A stretch of 64,000 nt of DNA from Pezicula radicicola. Taxonomy: Eukaryota > Ascomycota > Leotiomycetes > Helotiales > Dermateaceae. The stretch is taken from NCBI GenBank assembly GCA_003008705.1, contig PDUO01000025.1, forward strand, positions 65,709 through 129,708, in the 5' to 3' direction. Made by a program: the position numbers and the translations under genes. The notes below the pieces were generated by a model. It was not told the DNA's origin, made no database searches, and saw only the letters and a program-made list of their open reading frames with translations. Of this stretch, positions 11,468-23,568 are shown in pieces; positions within the stretch are counted from its first letter, which is position 1; the number at the start of each line of letters is the position of its first letter.

Positions 11468-14400
11468 AGACGAGACAGCTTTGGGATCTTTTAGGCATTT
11501 TTGGTGAGCGTGCGGGAGTTATTCGGTGCATAGCGACGGGCGGGAAATTCATGTCACTTCTTGTTGGCGCTTCTCTAGAGCAATATTTTTGGACCCTTTC
11601 AGTGTGCCTATATCTTAGAGTATTCTGTAAAATAACGCTTACCAGAGGAGCTCTAAAAATTAATTATCAAGCTTCCACCACTTCAATTCCTCGGCTTTCT
11701 TAATTCCTGGTAAGGTGATCATGAACACGTGTCTGGCTCCTCATAATCCGAATGCCACCGCCTTCCGTAGGATTCTTCGCCATCAAGAAAAAAGCTGCTG
11801 ATTTTCTAAGGGCTAGTATCGCCGCCTAAACTTCAAAGAAGAGCAACTTTTCAAAAAGGTAGGAATGAATATGATGTACACAAATTTGCAGGAATTGATC
11901 TCGAATCTGAGCCCGAGCCCCTCTCTAGTGAGGAGATTTTCCAAAGTTCTTTGCTTATTCACCACATAGTCACAACAAACCACTGGGGCCAACCAGAAAT
12001 CAATCCCATAAAGACCATCCTCACTTATTTTCTTTAATTCAATGTAGAAAAGATTCGTACGCCTTTAAAATTCTTTCGAGGACTTCGAGATGGGAAGGAG
12101 AGGAAGTTTAGGAGGGCTGGTCACGTGAAATGGCTATGAAAGACGGGGATTAGCACCCCTCTTTAAGCGAGGAACCCCTTTCTGAATGTTGGGGGTTAAG
12201 TTTGCCAAGACTTTTAATAATGGAAACAAAAGTGACTAGATTTCTTAATTGATTGAGTTATCCAGAATCGCAGGCGTTGCTTTTGCGCTTTGAAGCAGAA
12301 ATTCTTCTTCTAGGACCTAAATTACAAACTGATACTAGTAACTCCATGTTTCCCCAGACTAGAAATATAATCGGTGGATGGACTAACACTTTGAAAACAA
12401 AACTAATAAGTTGTATGCAGCTATCTAATCAAACAAATAGTATCGTGGACACCACGAATGAATTGTGAGATAGGTAATAAGCTTGAGGATAAAATGGGCA
12501 CTAAGAGCCGATAGGGAATACAATTAAGACTTAGGTAGATCTTAGGAACGTGGTATAGGATAAGAAAGATTACAGTAAGTAATATATTTTATGAAATTGT
12601 TGTCAGGCTAATAATTGTTGCTATATTTGTATTTTTTAGTAGAGAACATACATATAGTAAGGTTACCGACCGAACTTCTAACAACTTGATAAGTTCTGTT
12701 TGATCCTCTCCGTCCATGTCTTCTCATTAAAAAGTAGCATATGAATACCCAAACCAGGCCTTCTCTTATGGCTTGGCCTCAAAAATCTGAATGACAATAT
12801 ACTGAATTGCGGTGATGCTGTGGCGTGGCTTAACATAAACATGATCGTAAAGAATTATGACTGTATCTGTATCTTAGAAATAGAATAGAACTTCTACGTA
12901 GATTTTGAATTATATAGCAAGCTTAGATGTCAATTACGTTGGAAGGTAGTTTCTAATATAATTGGATACTTTTAGTCTAGTCTATTAGTACCCTCTATAC
13001 TTTCAACTGAATCTAAATCTCGTTCCTGTTGTATTAGAAATCAAACCCGAATTTATTACAGTTTGATTTTATAGATGTTAATTAAATTAAGATGTGACTC
13101 AAGGTTAACCAGAGCTGACATTGCTGCTGTAGTAGAAGCTGGAACATAATTTGCATTTCTATATCGCTCTTGCCCGTTTAGCGAGTTACAATTATCTTGC
13201 GAAGCTTAAAACTTGTAGTTTTTTTTAAGAAATAAAGACATTAAAATGCAGGCAGTTAGAAAGCCTAGAACGCTATTGATCTTTAGTAAATTAAAACACT
13301 CTTATTATTGTTTCCAATTGACAGCTAGTGTCAGTGTAACAACCAATGGTCCTAGTTTAAAAAAAGTGCCTCTTAAGATAATAGGTCATTCTCCTTAGCA
13401 TTAAGCATATAATTTTATGCTAGAATTTCATAAGAAGCAGGGATATCTGGCTCAGTTCAGCCCAGCACACCAAACCAGACCATGAAGGCCCCGTTTCCAT
13501 CGTCGTCTTAGCCTCACAAAACAAGCCAGGTCATACAACTCTAGCTTAAACTAATGCTCTTATGAAAATCTTTAGCAGAAGCATAATTCGCTAAATATAG
13601 CAGATACTGTACCTAGGGCAGATACGGTCTTATAGTTGTGTGTTTGACCTTATTAATCAGTTAGAAGGATAGTGTTTATTGCTAGATAAGTAACATAAAT
13701 AAGTTACAGTTATCTATAGACTATATCTGTTATAAAAATCTTATTAAGGTAGAGAATTGTAACCTCTTTAAAAGAACCTCCTACTTGGAACAGACTGTAC
13801 CAACTAAACTTGGAACTTCATCTTCCTTTCAAAGAATCCAAAGACAGCTTTGCTTTGTTAATAGAAAAAGTCGGTCAATAAGACCCGCCCCAACCCGTCC
13901 CAATATCGAAGTAGACTATTTACTAGCTCTTGGTCCACTTCTTTTATATAGCCCTGTGAATTTAATACTCATTGCTTGTATGATTTAGCTAGCTTACTGA
14001 AAACAGGACGGCATGTTCTTAGTAATTAGGTTATATAGTAACAGCAGAAATGCTGCGTAAAGCAGTAGTAAACTGTGAAGGGTATTAATTTTGGTCTATA
14101 TTATAATTTCCTGAAGTAATTTACGCTTCGGCAAGCAATTCATGAAGTTAGGAGGTTGATTCATGAACTTGTGGGTATAATTCCGATTCAGGGGTAAGGC
14201 TGACTAAACATGGTGAAGCGAAGATAGCGAAAAGGGGGCCAAGTGAAGACTTAAAGTCAAGGGTACAAAATCTGGCAGAATTGTAACTTACTTGCTTTCT
14301 TCCTCTATGGGATACAGTTGAACGTTGGCTTTGGCTATAATTATAGGGCATCAACAGCTACCTGTTACTGTGTTGTGCTGAATTCATGATTCATGAAAGT

Positions 14401-14596
14401 TTATCCCCACTCTCTACCTTAACTCATTCATTCAATTTTGATCCTTAGTTCGGCATGCGAGTGAAACAAAAAATTAATTCCTAAGTCAGTGTTATTCTGA
14501 ATGTTGTAGATGTATAAGTACTTTGACTTTATATATAGGACGAAAACCCCTGCATCATCGACATACCAGAACCTGACTGTGCCTCCACCTGGGAAA
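11468..14596. other. Gene-poor A+T-rich stretch
   Basis: No gene was found beyond possible 3' remnants of the 10387 gene at 11730-12000. At 12176-12231 there is a diverged copy of the arm sequence of the 8314-8678 repeat (in reverse complement: ATTATTA, CTTGG, AAACT, ACATTC, GAAAGG in the same order). From about 12450 to 14100 the DNA is A+T-rich with frequent stops in all frames. Confidence 0.5.
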
Positions 14597-17500
14597 TCAA
14601 TTCATCGCCGTGCCATTTATCAGCAGAGCAAGCATTGATTGGTTGAACAAACGATTTCCGTGCGCCCGACTCGAGTCGTCAGATACAGGCCACAACGACG
14701 GCACCGTTGAATTTTGCCGCAGATTAGTGATGTTTGTGTGTCCAGCCGTGCTATTGTACACCAAAGGGCCGGGGTTATTACCAACACCGCGGAACAACAA
14801 GCCCCGTTTACTGCTTGAGGTCGAGTAGGCGTATAGACTGATCAGGATACAGCCTCTGCTACCTGGGGGCTCGAGAACATATGCTCCCCCATAGCTGGTT
14901 GTCTCGTCACCATCTTCATCTGTACAGAAAAAGTCTGTGCTCCAACCTTCAAGACACTCATCTGAGTTTGCGTTGAATGGAAAGTCTTGCTCTGTGCCAC
15001 AGCCAGTTTGGTCTGGCGCCCAGCTGGCGGCCGCGATGACGGTGTATCCGTCTTGCTCGTCTCCTTCGACGAAGCCGTAGGTGTTGCCAGGTTGTAAGTC
15101 GTAATTTTCGGAGCAGAATGAACTTACAACGTCCTGGGCATCGGTCTGGCTGAATTGCACGTAGTTGCCATCGGAAGGAGTGAAGCAGTAGGCGCCGCCT
15201 ACATTTTCCGCTGTATTGGTTGGGTAAGGCGGGACTGTTGTTGTAGTTGGCGTGGTTGTGGTTGAAGGAGGAGTTCCAGTATTGGGAGGCACTGACGTAT
15301 ATTCTGAGCCCGTAAGGTACGTGAATCCAAACATATAGCCAGGACCCCCAGCGCCTATAGTTGGCAGAGGACCACTGCTCGGCGTCCAGAGATAGGACGT
15401 CAAAGCAGCAAGACATGAGCTTTCCCCTGTGGTGGAACTGCATCCAACGACCTCTGAATAGAATTAGCTCTCAGCCGACAAGATTGAACTCGGGGACTAT
15501 CTTACCGCTGCAATGCGTTGAGCATGTGCTAGTAGGAGTTGCAGCCGCACAGAAGGTATCACAGGAGGTGAACGTGCTTGTTTCGCACTCAGTCGTTGAG
15601 CTAGGTTCGGGTTCGGGTTCAGGTTCCGGCTCCGGGTCGCCTTCAGGTTCATTTGGATCTGTTCCATCCAGGCCTATACTTCATCAGATACTAGATCAGC
15701 AAGCAGGAGAAAGAAATATCATTCATACCAGGTGGTCCAGAACAAAATAGCCAGCAAGGACTGCATATATCAAATATGCTATCACCACAGTGATGTCCGC
15801 AGCCAAGAATATGAGTGCAAGTCGGGCTTGGAGGTCCATTCGTGTGATGAACGGAAGTCACGCTTCCACGAGGAGTTGTCGTGGTACTACCAGAAGTCGG
15901 TGGGACGGTGAGACTCGGTGGCACTATAGAGCCGGGCCAGGGCGGTGGGAAGAATGTCCGGTTAGTTGGGGAATGAGTGGTTCCACTGATCACTGTGGGA
16001 TCGGTTATGTTGAAGGCAGGTGGCACAATACTAGGGAACGGATAGATAATTGTCGAATTTCTCGTCACGGTGACATCGAACCATGAGATAACTGTCGTGG
16101 TGACAGCTGTAATGGTGATTGTGGTCGTTTCGACGGTGGTGGCATAGAATGATCTTGTCAGTGTCTCGCCAAAATTCAAGCCCGTGGTGGACGAATACCA
16201 GCCGACTGTGATTACGGTGGTCAGCAGCGGGAAGCTGAAGGTTGTCGGGGTTGTTAGCGTCAGGGGTGGCAAGACATATGTACAAGGTGGGTAGCAAGCT
16301 ATTGTAGCGGAACTGGCAGGCTCGCTCCAGATGATAGGATCAATTGTCACATAGCCGGATCCACCGCCAGAATTCCCAATAGTTTCTCCTCCAGTCGAAA
16401 GTGCGAGCCACGCAGCGATTTCACTGGTGTAGCCATCACTTGTTGTCGAGTTGAACAACAGCGGAGCAAGACCACCCTGAGGTGACACAATCTGGATATT
16501 GCCTTTGGTGAAAATGTTATATATCCACAAGCCCGACGCAAAATTGGTGTCAATCAGCGCTAGCTGGCAGTTCTCCTCCGAAGCACAGCCTAGCTGGTAG
16601 TTCTGGAAGAACGAGTAGAAACCGGCGGAGTATATGAATACATCCGTTGACTCAATCACACGCAGGGCCCACGCTCCCTTGCATGAATCATCTGCGCAGT
16701 TCTCGAATGTAGGATCACCCGGGAATTGGCCAGACGTATAGGGGCTCAAGGCGTTCGGCTCGGGCTGATAGTAGGGTGTTTCGGTCTGCATATGGCCCAT
16801 GTAGACATTTGATGCGTTGAGTAACTGATACTGATACAACTGCGAGTGCTCACTAGATGAGCCATAAAACCACGTGGGGCCTTGAGACTCGATTAGCATA
16901 CCACGGCCTGAGTAGATGGAAATATCTGTCAGGACGTTCAACGGAATGCCCTCGTCACTTTCAGAGGCCTGAGCATTGAGCGGGTTGTCGAGATCATGGT
17001 CAGCAGTCCAAGCCCAGACGTTCTCGAAGTAGCCCGATGCCTTGCTTGTGACATGAAACAATAAAGACGCTGCCATACAGTTCTCGTTGACGGAGCTGCC
17101 TGCTGGACAATCGGACAATTGTAGATTAGTGCCAGTTGCGCCTCCCACGCGGAAGTGGGAGTCCCACATTGCAGCTATTTGTGTGATGTTAGTAAGCTCT
17201 TTTAAATATTCCAATATCCGGTGAACTCTTACCGCTTCCTTGGCTGCTTTCATGCACATTCCATTCCATTAATATTGCGCCAGCAGTCGCACCCTTGACC
17301 GTGAAAAGCATATCCGAGATTTGGATCACGCCTGAATCTCCAACGTTGCCGACTTGGACCATGACCTGAGGACTGTCGGCGTTCTCGAAGTAAGAGCCAG
17401 TTCCCATGATTTGTGACCATCCCGAGCCAGTGATGATACTACCTACAGGAATTTTGACCGTGCCTTGCACTTGATAGATGCCTCCCGGGAAAAAGATAGT

Positions 17501-19179
17501 AGATCCCACATTGCTTGAGAGAAGACTATTGATAGCGGCCGTCTGGTCACCCGTCCCATCATTCGAAACGCCATTGTTGGTAGCGACAATTGGATTTTGC
17601 GCAGGATACTGTGGCTTCGATTGTGTGAAGTAGGCGCCACTACTGTCTAGCAAAGAGGGCGGTTTACTAGGCGCTGGGTCAATAAATCCTGTTCGCTTCC
17701 CTCCAGTACCACCGGGGAGATACTGGTATCCGTTTGCCCACGAATTGAAGTAAAGTGGTCCAGAGGATCCGTCCAAAAGGGTTGCGCCGCCCGAGATGAG
17801 TACCACAGACGCGGAGTTCTCGACCAGGAGGTTGTCGAGCACGATATTTGGTTGTTCACTACCTTGGCTTGCTATTGTAATGGCGTAAGGAACTCCGTTG
17901 AAATGTGAGTCGAGGACTGTAATGGATCCCGTCCCTTGGTTCGTAATACCAGAGTAAGCGGTGCAGTCAATCGCAATATAGCAGGATAAGACATAAATAT
18001 TCTTCCATGTAAAACCCCAGTTCCATTGTTGCTTAATGGCAGTCAAGCAAGACGTGAATTGTAGGTTCTTGGCCGTGAATTGTTGACTGCCAGCGAGGAA
18101 CCCAATATTGCTAAAGGTTCATTATCAGTGAAGATAATAGAGAGCAATGACTAGGTTCCACTGACCCTCCGGTAAATGTGAGATCAGAAACCATCCCACC
18201 GCTCCCATTCTCCATATAAATGCCCACTGCCGTCGCAGACTGCGATCCTGAAGACGTCGCCATGTTGAAATTACAATTGGTAATGCTTGTTGCTTGTCCT
18301 ACCTGCCAATGAATGCCTGCAGGGATATAGACCTGATCATTATCGGTGTTGGTCCAATTCATGCCTGTCATGTCAAAATTGAAGTTGCGGATCTGGCGAT
18401 AGAAGTTGCTCTGATTAATATACCATTCAGATCCACCACCACCCGGAATGTAAAAGTCCGAGTCAAACAGGGCAATTCCAGTGAAATTGAAGCTGCCTTT
18501 GATAGTAGGTACGTCATACGCATTGCCGACAAATTGTGTATAGTAGTACTGGATAATAGGCGTGCTAATCAAATAGGTACCTGTAGGAAAGTAGACAACA
18601 GCTCCAAGGGTTGTAGTCGAGCCACATGTGGCGCCGCAACGCAGAGTAGACGTGTCACTGGCGCTAAATGCTGCCGCTGCGCGATTAATGGCCGCCGTGT
18701 CGTCCGTGACTCCATCGCCTACTGCACCGAAGTCCTTTACGTTGCGAAAGAACTGATAACCTGATGGCGCTAGAGGCATTTGGCCAAGGCTTCCGAGAGT
18801 CGACAACCAGTAGCCATCGCCGCTGCTCTGTCGCGTCTGGATTGTGGAATTGTGGTGTATCTCGCTTAATGTGCTTGAAGTGAGTGGTTCTAGTATGGGA
18901 CCAGTCAAAGAGCCTTTGTCAGGCGCGCTTCCAAAGTAGTTGTTGACATTGTCTTTCATATACGATGGAGGAGGCTATCCCGGGAGTCAAGTCAGCTCTC
19001 AGTACTTCTGAAGCCTTGGACAGTGTTTCTGTTCTTGTTCTTGATCTTCTTACTTGCGGCGATCCTTGAGGCAGCGGGGGTGCTGTGCCCACTGGCTTCC
19101 TCGGCACCGTGACTGTGATTTGGGCCATGAGAGGGACGGACAATGCCACCAGCAGCGACAGTATGCATTTCAGCGCCAT
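14597..19179 (-). CDS. Secreted GH55-type exo-beta-1,3-glucanase with mucin-like stalk and Cys-rich C-terminus
   Basis: I read six exons: 19179-19054, 18974-18166, 18110-17233, 17174-15729, 15673-15506 and 15453-14597. Phases agree and give 1427 aa. A signal peptide opens the protein (MALKCILSLLVALSVPLMA). Two pectate-lyase-like beta-helix modules follow, recognisable by DFGAVGDGVTDDTAAIN (about residue 120-138) and NGVSNDGTGDQTAAIN (about 490-506), the hallmark of GH55. YFENVWAWTADHDLDNP and SQGPTWFYGSSSEHSQLYQY are also typical GH55 segments. After about residue 900 come CYPPCTYVLPPLTL, a Thr/Ser/Pro-rich stalk, a first Cys-rich stretch, a PEPEPEPEPEP run, a second Cys-rich stretch and a 280-aa domain of unknown function. 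By family it hydrolyses laminarin-type beta-1,3-glucan outside the cell. Catalytic residues were not assigned. Confidence 0.9.
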
Positions 19180-19671
19180 TATTGCCCTTGGCTAATATAA
19201 TGGTAGGCAGAGAAGAGAGATAGAGACAGAGAAGCACACCAAAGCTTAGGTGCTGTAGGAGGAAAGGAGGCGCGCGAGCAGCGAGAAGCTCTAGATACAT
19301 TGCCATTGCCTTGCCACAGAATGCGGTATTGATAAATATCGTCGTGGCAAGGATACAATGCAGCACGGTGGTACAGTCCAAAGGCGAGGTGTGTCTACTC
19401 AACACAATGTCCCGGAGGTAACGGTTGGAGGCATCATTTGATCTGATGTAAGCGCAGACCGGGACCTGGCGGCAAAGCACATAAAACTATTGAAGAAATG
19501 CAGGTTCTCCAAATAATCGACAGCCTGCATTTTACGGAGATATTACCCGCAACGTACCTAACCTAAGATCAAAGTAGCGTTTCTCCGCACTAGAGTAATT
19601 ACTTCTTGCCCCCAGCTGCCTTATCCGGTTGCGCCACAATGCCTCGCTACTCGCCGGATGCTCTTCTGATA
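19180..19671. other. Promoter region of the GH55 gene
   Basis: This stretch lies between the GH55 start and the left end of the inverted-repeat element. An open stretch on the minus strand (19480-18992) continues into the GH55 first intron and shows no domain. No clear TATA box or other motif was identified. Confidence 0.4.
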
Positions 19672-20390
19672 AAGTGCTTTGCAATATCAGCGTAATTTCG
19701 TCGATTTTTCGGCCGCCCCACCTTTTTGAAAACCACCTTTTTGAAATACCCTAAATTTCGTGGTAGTACAATATATACTTATTAGAATCATTTAAATTTT
19801 TGGTATAAGTTATTTAATATAGTATAAATTAAATTAAAATTAAAAAATTAATAATAAGTTAAATAGTTGTAGAGTTATAATTAAAATAAAAAACTAATAG
19901 AAATACCTACCTAAGGTAAAGCTTATAAGCTTCCCTACCTTAAATTTCAAATTTATATATAAAAGACATTAAAAGCTAAGAGAACTTAACAAAACCTTTA
20001 TAAAAATATAGCTCCCTATTCTTAAAAGATAATTTATATATCTTATTATAATTTAAATATAGGGAGCTATATTTTTATAAAGGTTTTATTGAGTTCTCTT
20101 AGCTTTTAATATCTTTTATATATAAATTTGAAATTTAAACTCCCCTAAGTTCCTTTACTTTAAAAGCTTAAAAAACCTCGATTTTCTAACTTTTACGATT
20201 TTTATTTAAAGCTTATAAAAATAAGACTAATTATAGAAATAAGATATCTAACTATAATACTTAAATTTTAAGTAATTTAAATAACTATAAGGTAGTGTTA
20301 TTAAGTGATTTATAGCTCTAAAAAGGTGGTTTTCAAAAGGGTGGGGCGGCCGAAAAATCGACGAAATTACGCTGATATTGCAAAGCACTT
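19672..20390. mobile_element. 719-bp element with 71-bp terminal inverted repeats and TA target duplication
   Basis: The left end begins aagtgctttgcaatatcagc at 19672. The right end at 20320-20390 is its reverse complement over 71 bases with one mismatch. Both ends are flanked by TA (19670-19671 and 20391-20392), as for Tc1/mariner-type insertions. The ends are G+C-rich (a run through ggccgcccc), while the interior is extremely A+T-rich with no open frame. A second, nested inverted repeat sits inside. A non-autonomous mariner-like element (MITE) with a RIP-mutated interior is the best reading. Confidence 0.8.
19942..20136. repeat. Nested 78-bp inverted repeat (hairpin) inside the element
   Basis: The arms are 19942-20019 and 20059-20136, exactly 78 bases each, with a 39-base spacer. 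They differ at three positions, and all three are C/T transitions. The arms include atagctccctat and its reverse complement. This could be a nested insertion or an inverted duplication within the host element. A transcript across it would fold into a long hairpin. Confidence 0.75.
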
Positions 20391-20671
20391 TAGTAATCGA
20401 TTGCCAGTTCTGGCATGCAATATTTTATTTCCCAATGCCGTCATGCGGCGTGTAATGTGCTTTACGAGCATCCTTAAAGGTCGGAGTTTATGTGCAATCA
20501 AGTGATTCTATACCGAGCGTCATTCCAGCATCCTTTAAGGTAGCAGAGTTAGTGTCCCCTCTGTGATTCTGTAAGGAGTGTCAAGGACCTATTTGCTGAA
20601 TCTTCGCTCCTCCTTCCTCTACCTGTTCTTACCCTAATTCGCGTCTCTTCAAGCCTGTCAATACCCTCACA

Positions 20672-21932
20672 ATGCGGCCATTAGTTATGAGGGTCTTTTC
20701 CTGCTTGCTTTGGTTTGCGTTTGCGTTTCCGTCTGCCAACACTCGTGCCGTCGAGCTAAGCTTTTCGGATACATTGCTACAGTAACGATCCTCATTTCTA
20801 GCCTATATAGTACTCGAACTGAATCTAATAAAGGTATAATTACCTCCTAGAACCTAGGCAGGACAATAGCTGCGGTACACCTGTGGCCTGCTCACCCTGC
20901 GATGTGAATGGTTGCGGAGCATCCAAACTCAAGCGAAGAAGTCATCTTTATGACAATGTTCTCTCGCACACTGATATTTCCAACACGAACTTTACCCTTA
21001 GCGAAGCCATTCCTGGAAGCGAGCACCAACTGGCGAAACGCGTGTTCGCAGAGGTCGATCAAGGGAACATTGGTGAATACCTTGACGAACGAGGCTCTGC
21101 ACCGACAGCCTTGGGCCTGGATGGCTTTTATGCCAGTATGTTGTTTTTGAATAAAAGAGCATTATCATGAACTAGAATAATATCTAACCGTTTCTGGTCC
21201 AGATAGGAGTGCAACAAGTTTTACGCGGCAACTACAGTTCCAAGACTATATCACCACGGATACTCCTGGCATAATTATGGGAACTGGTGAGACCCTTCTA
21301 ACGGGGTGTGTGGTTTTGACGATAGTATCACGTCGAGCCGTGTACATGGTAAGCCAAGAGACTTCACCAAGTCATGCCTTGACACTCGTCTTACTATCTA
21401 TTACTAGGGACATTTCTGGCAGCCCTATGGCTTCCTTGTTGTTGAAGCAGACCCCGAAAATCCCACCTGGATGGACGGACCCAACGGGCCAAATTTGATT
21501 GAGAACGTATTGAACCTCATTGGAGGCAATCAGCCCTTGTACTACGCCCAAGGTGATGCGCTTGACGTCTCCCTTTTCAATCAGGCTGGGGATTTGCCTT
21601 ATGCATACGTGTTGGCACCTCGATTCCCTGGAGCCAGCAATAACCCTGATAACCCAGACCCAGCCCAAATATTCTACTACTGGAACCAGATCCAGCAAAT
21701 AGCGACATATATCCAAGGACTGCTTCCAAATCTTCAAGCTTTTCTGCCTATTCCGTATATTGCCCAAGGACAATATCCTGCTGATGAGCTTTACAGAGGT
21801 CAAGCTTTGTTCGAGTATGACCCAGATGCTGATGGAAATAAGAACGGAAATTGGAGACTCTTCTACGAAGAGAGTAGCGTTAATGGGCGATCGGTGGGAC
21901 AGGACGTTGTTGGTGTGAATAAACCCACTTAG
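20672..21932 (+). CDS. Secreted protein of unknown function, 348 aa
   Basis: I read four exons: 20672-20781, 20870-21135, 21203-21348 and 21408-21932. Phases agree and give 348 aa. The start encodes a signal peptide (MRPLVMRVFSCLLWFAFAF). A Cys cluster follows across the first splice junction (HCGTPVACSPCDVNGCG). The core motif, again joined by splicing, is TGCVVLTIVSRRAVYM followed by GHFWQPYGF. I recall similar sequences in fungal secreted proteins encoded near large killer-toxin-like chitinases, but I cannot confirm that here. The C-terminal half is soluble, with IENVLNLIGG and YYAQGDALDVSLF. The first donor (GTAACG) is unusual, so the join between the signal peptide and the Cys cluster is the least certain part. 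The gene lies downstream of the TIR element and is divergent from the GH55 gene. Confidence 0.7.
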
Positions 21933-22260
21933 TCGGACCTGGACATTGTATATTTAGTATGTACGTAGGTGTATTACATACCAAGAAATAAAAAATATTC
22001 GTCTTCAGCGCTTCGGTGCAGTTAGTCTATATTAGCACAGATGGAGTCAAAATTCTCGTATTTTCCTCTTCCAGTACTCTTATATGAATGCTCTAGCGAA
22101 CAACAGATATGTATTGTTTTGGAAGTCAAATGAGACGACTATATCTTATTGATGAGACGCAAACTTGGATGAACTTTAGGCTTTATTTCGAAATTCTTCG
22201 AATTATAGACCTTTCTAACAACCGTGCAGAGGTAGGGCTTTGGCTACTACTTATACAGTC

Positions 22261-23568
22261 TTACGGTGGACCATACTCTCTACGCCGCTGTTGACGCAAA
22301 GCCCTCGTTTGAGGAGTATCCGCGACCATGCCTTGATGATAATGATAGATAATCGGCTGCTTGGCCTCAGCGCCTCCCATCTGGAGTGAGGTTGTGCCTT
22401 GCCCGACCTGATCAGGAGTGCGAAAATACAATAGATTGTGCTTCTCAAACAGATGGTCAAAGTTGAATTCTTCTATGCTTGCAGTCTCGCTGGTGCAATA
22501 ATCGAAGACAGATCTGAACGTTCCTGAAGACATAGTTACGTTCTCCATGAATAGGCAGCGGGTAGCTGTTCGCTGAATAAGGGCCAATAAGTCTCCATCA
22601 CCGATATAGATTCCACGGAGTCTGCACTGCTTCAATTTTGGCAGCTTCTCTGACCCAGCTACCTGCTTTAACAGGCATTCATGACTAGCATACGGGTCTC
22701 TGAGAAGACGTCGGGCAGTGTCAAGCCGGTAGTAATGTATTTCGAGGTTGTCGAGTAAGTGGGTAAGCTGTAAAAGTTCCACAAGGCCAACAAAGTTGCT
22801 CTGTGCCGTCGCCTTCATTCTAGCCTCGCGAATGTCTTCTTCGTTAGGGGGCTGAGAGAAACTAGTTGGGTGAGTAGGGTCAATGATTCTGTCCGACAAG
22901 CTGATCGACAGGGATTTCAGGCTCGAAAGCGATATAGCGAGCCCCTCGTCTTGAAAGTCAACGCGACCCAGCTCGTCGCAAGCAAGATTGCAAGACTGCG
23001 ACTGGCGGTCATTAAACACATTGAGCCTCTCAAGCGGCAATCTGCTTGACGCTAGAGCGCGCAAAGTTGTATGAAATGTCTGAGCTGCAGACTGCCAGAC
23101 AAACTTCCAGCCGCCTCTACCTGCAGAGGCAGGGAGAAGCCTCTTTTCGGCATCATCTTGGACAACAGCAACTTCAAGCGAGAGTGACAGAAGCCTCCCG
23201 CTCTTCCTGTTGGCGGCGGCAATACCATTAAATGCTTGACCGAGGAGATCCAGCTCCAACTCTGTCTCCACTGGATCGTTTTCTGGCTTCGACTTCTGAT
23301 CCTCGGCGCCGTTCGTGAGGCCGACCAGTATCAATTCTTGGACTCGACATCCGAGCCGGCCGGGCTGAGTTGCATCAACGAATGCTCTCAGAGCATGCGG
23401 GGTGATATCAACGCGTTTTGAGCGATAGTACGATTTAAAATGGTCCTGGGTGGTTTTTATAGCTAAAGATCGACAACTTTGACGGAGACTGCGAATATTG
23501 TCCAAGTCCAGTAATACAACGATAGCCTCGATGACCTCATTCGGGCAGTCCTCCAGACGCGGTGACAT
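22261..23568 (-). CDS. F-box protein
   Basis: A single exon encodes 435 aa. The N-terminus carries an F-box (residues about 5-45: LEDCPNEVIEAIVVLLDLDN, then IRSLRQSCRSLA). By family this binds Skp1 and places the protein in an SCF ubiquitin ligase. The rest is a helical substrate-binding region with scattered Leu-rich stretches (LSSLKSLSISLSD, LLQLTHLLDNLEIHYYRLD) resembling the irregular LRR-like parts of many fungal F-box proteins. The C-terminal 40 residues are polar. There is no signal peptide or membrane segment. It converges on the secreted-protein gene ending at 21932. The substrate is unknown. Confidence 0.85.
   Translation of the reverse strand: MSPRLEDCPNEVIEAIVVLLDLDNIRSLRQSCRSLAIKTTQDHFKSYYRSKRVDITPHALRAFVDATQPGRLGCRVQELILVGLTNGAEDQKSKPENDPVETELELDLLGQAFNGIAAANRKSGRLLSLSLEVAVVQDDAEKRLLPASAGRGGWKFVWQSAAQTFHTTLRALASSRLPLERLNVFNDRQSQSCNLACDELGRVDFQDEGLAISLSSLKSLSISLSDRIIDPTHPTSFSQPPNEEDIREARMKATAQSNFVGLVELLQLTHLLDNLEIHYYRLDTARRLLRDPYASHECLLKQVAGSEKLPKLKQCRLRGIYIGDGDLLALIQRTATRCLFMENVTMSSGTFRSVFDYCTSETASIEEFNFDHLFEKHNLLYFRTPDQVGQGTTSLQMGGAEAKQPIIYHYHQGMVADTPQTRALRQQRRREYGPP

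Noticed and set aside
15361..15750. Plus-strand open frame with a GSGSGSGSGS run
   Set aside because: It is antisense to the GH55 stalk; the run mirrors the PEPEPE repeat.
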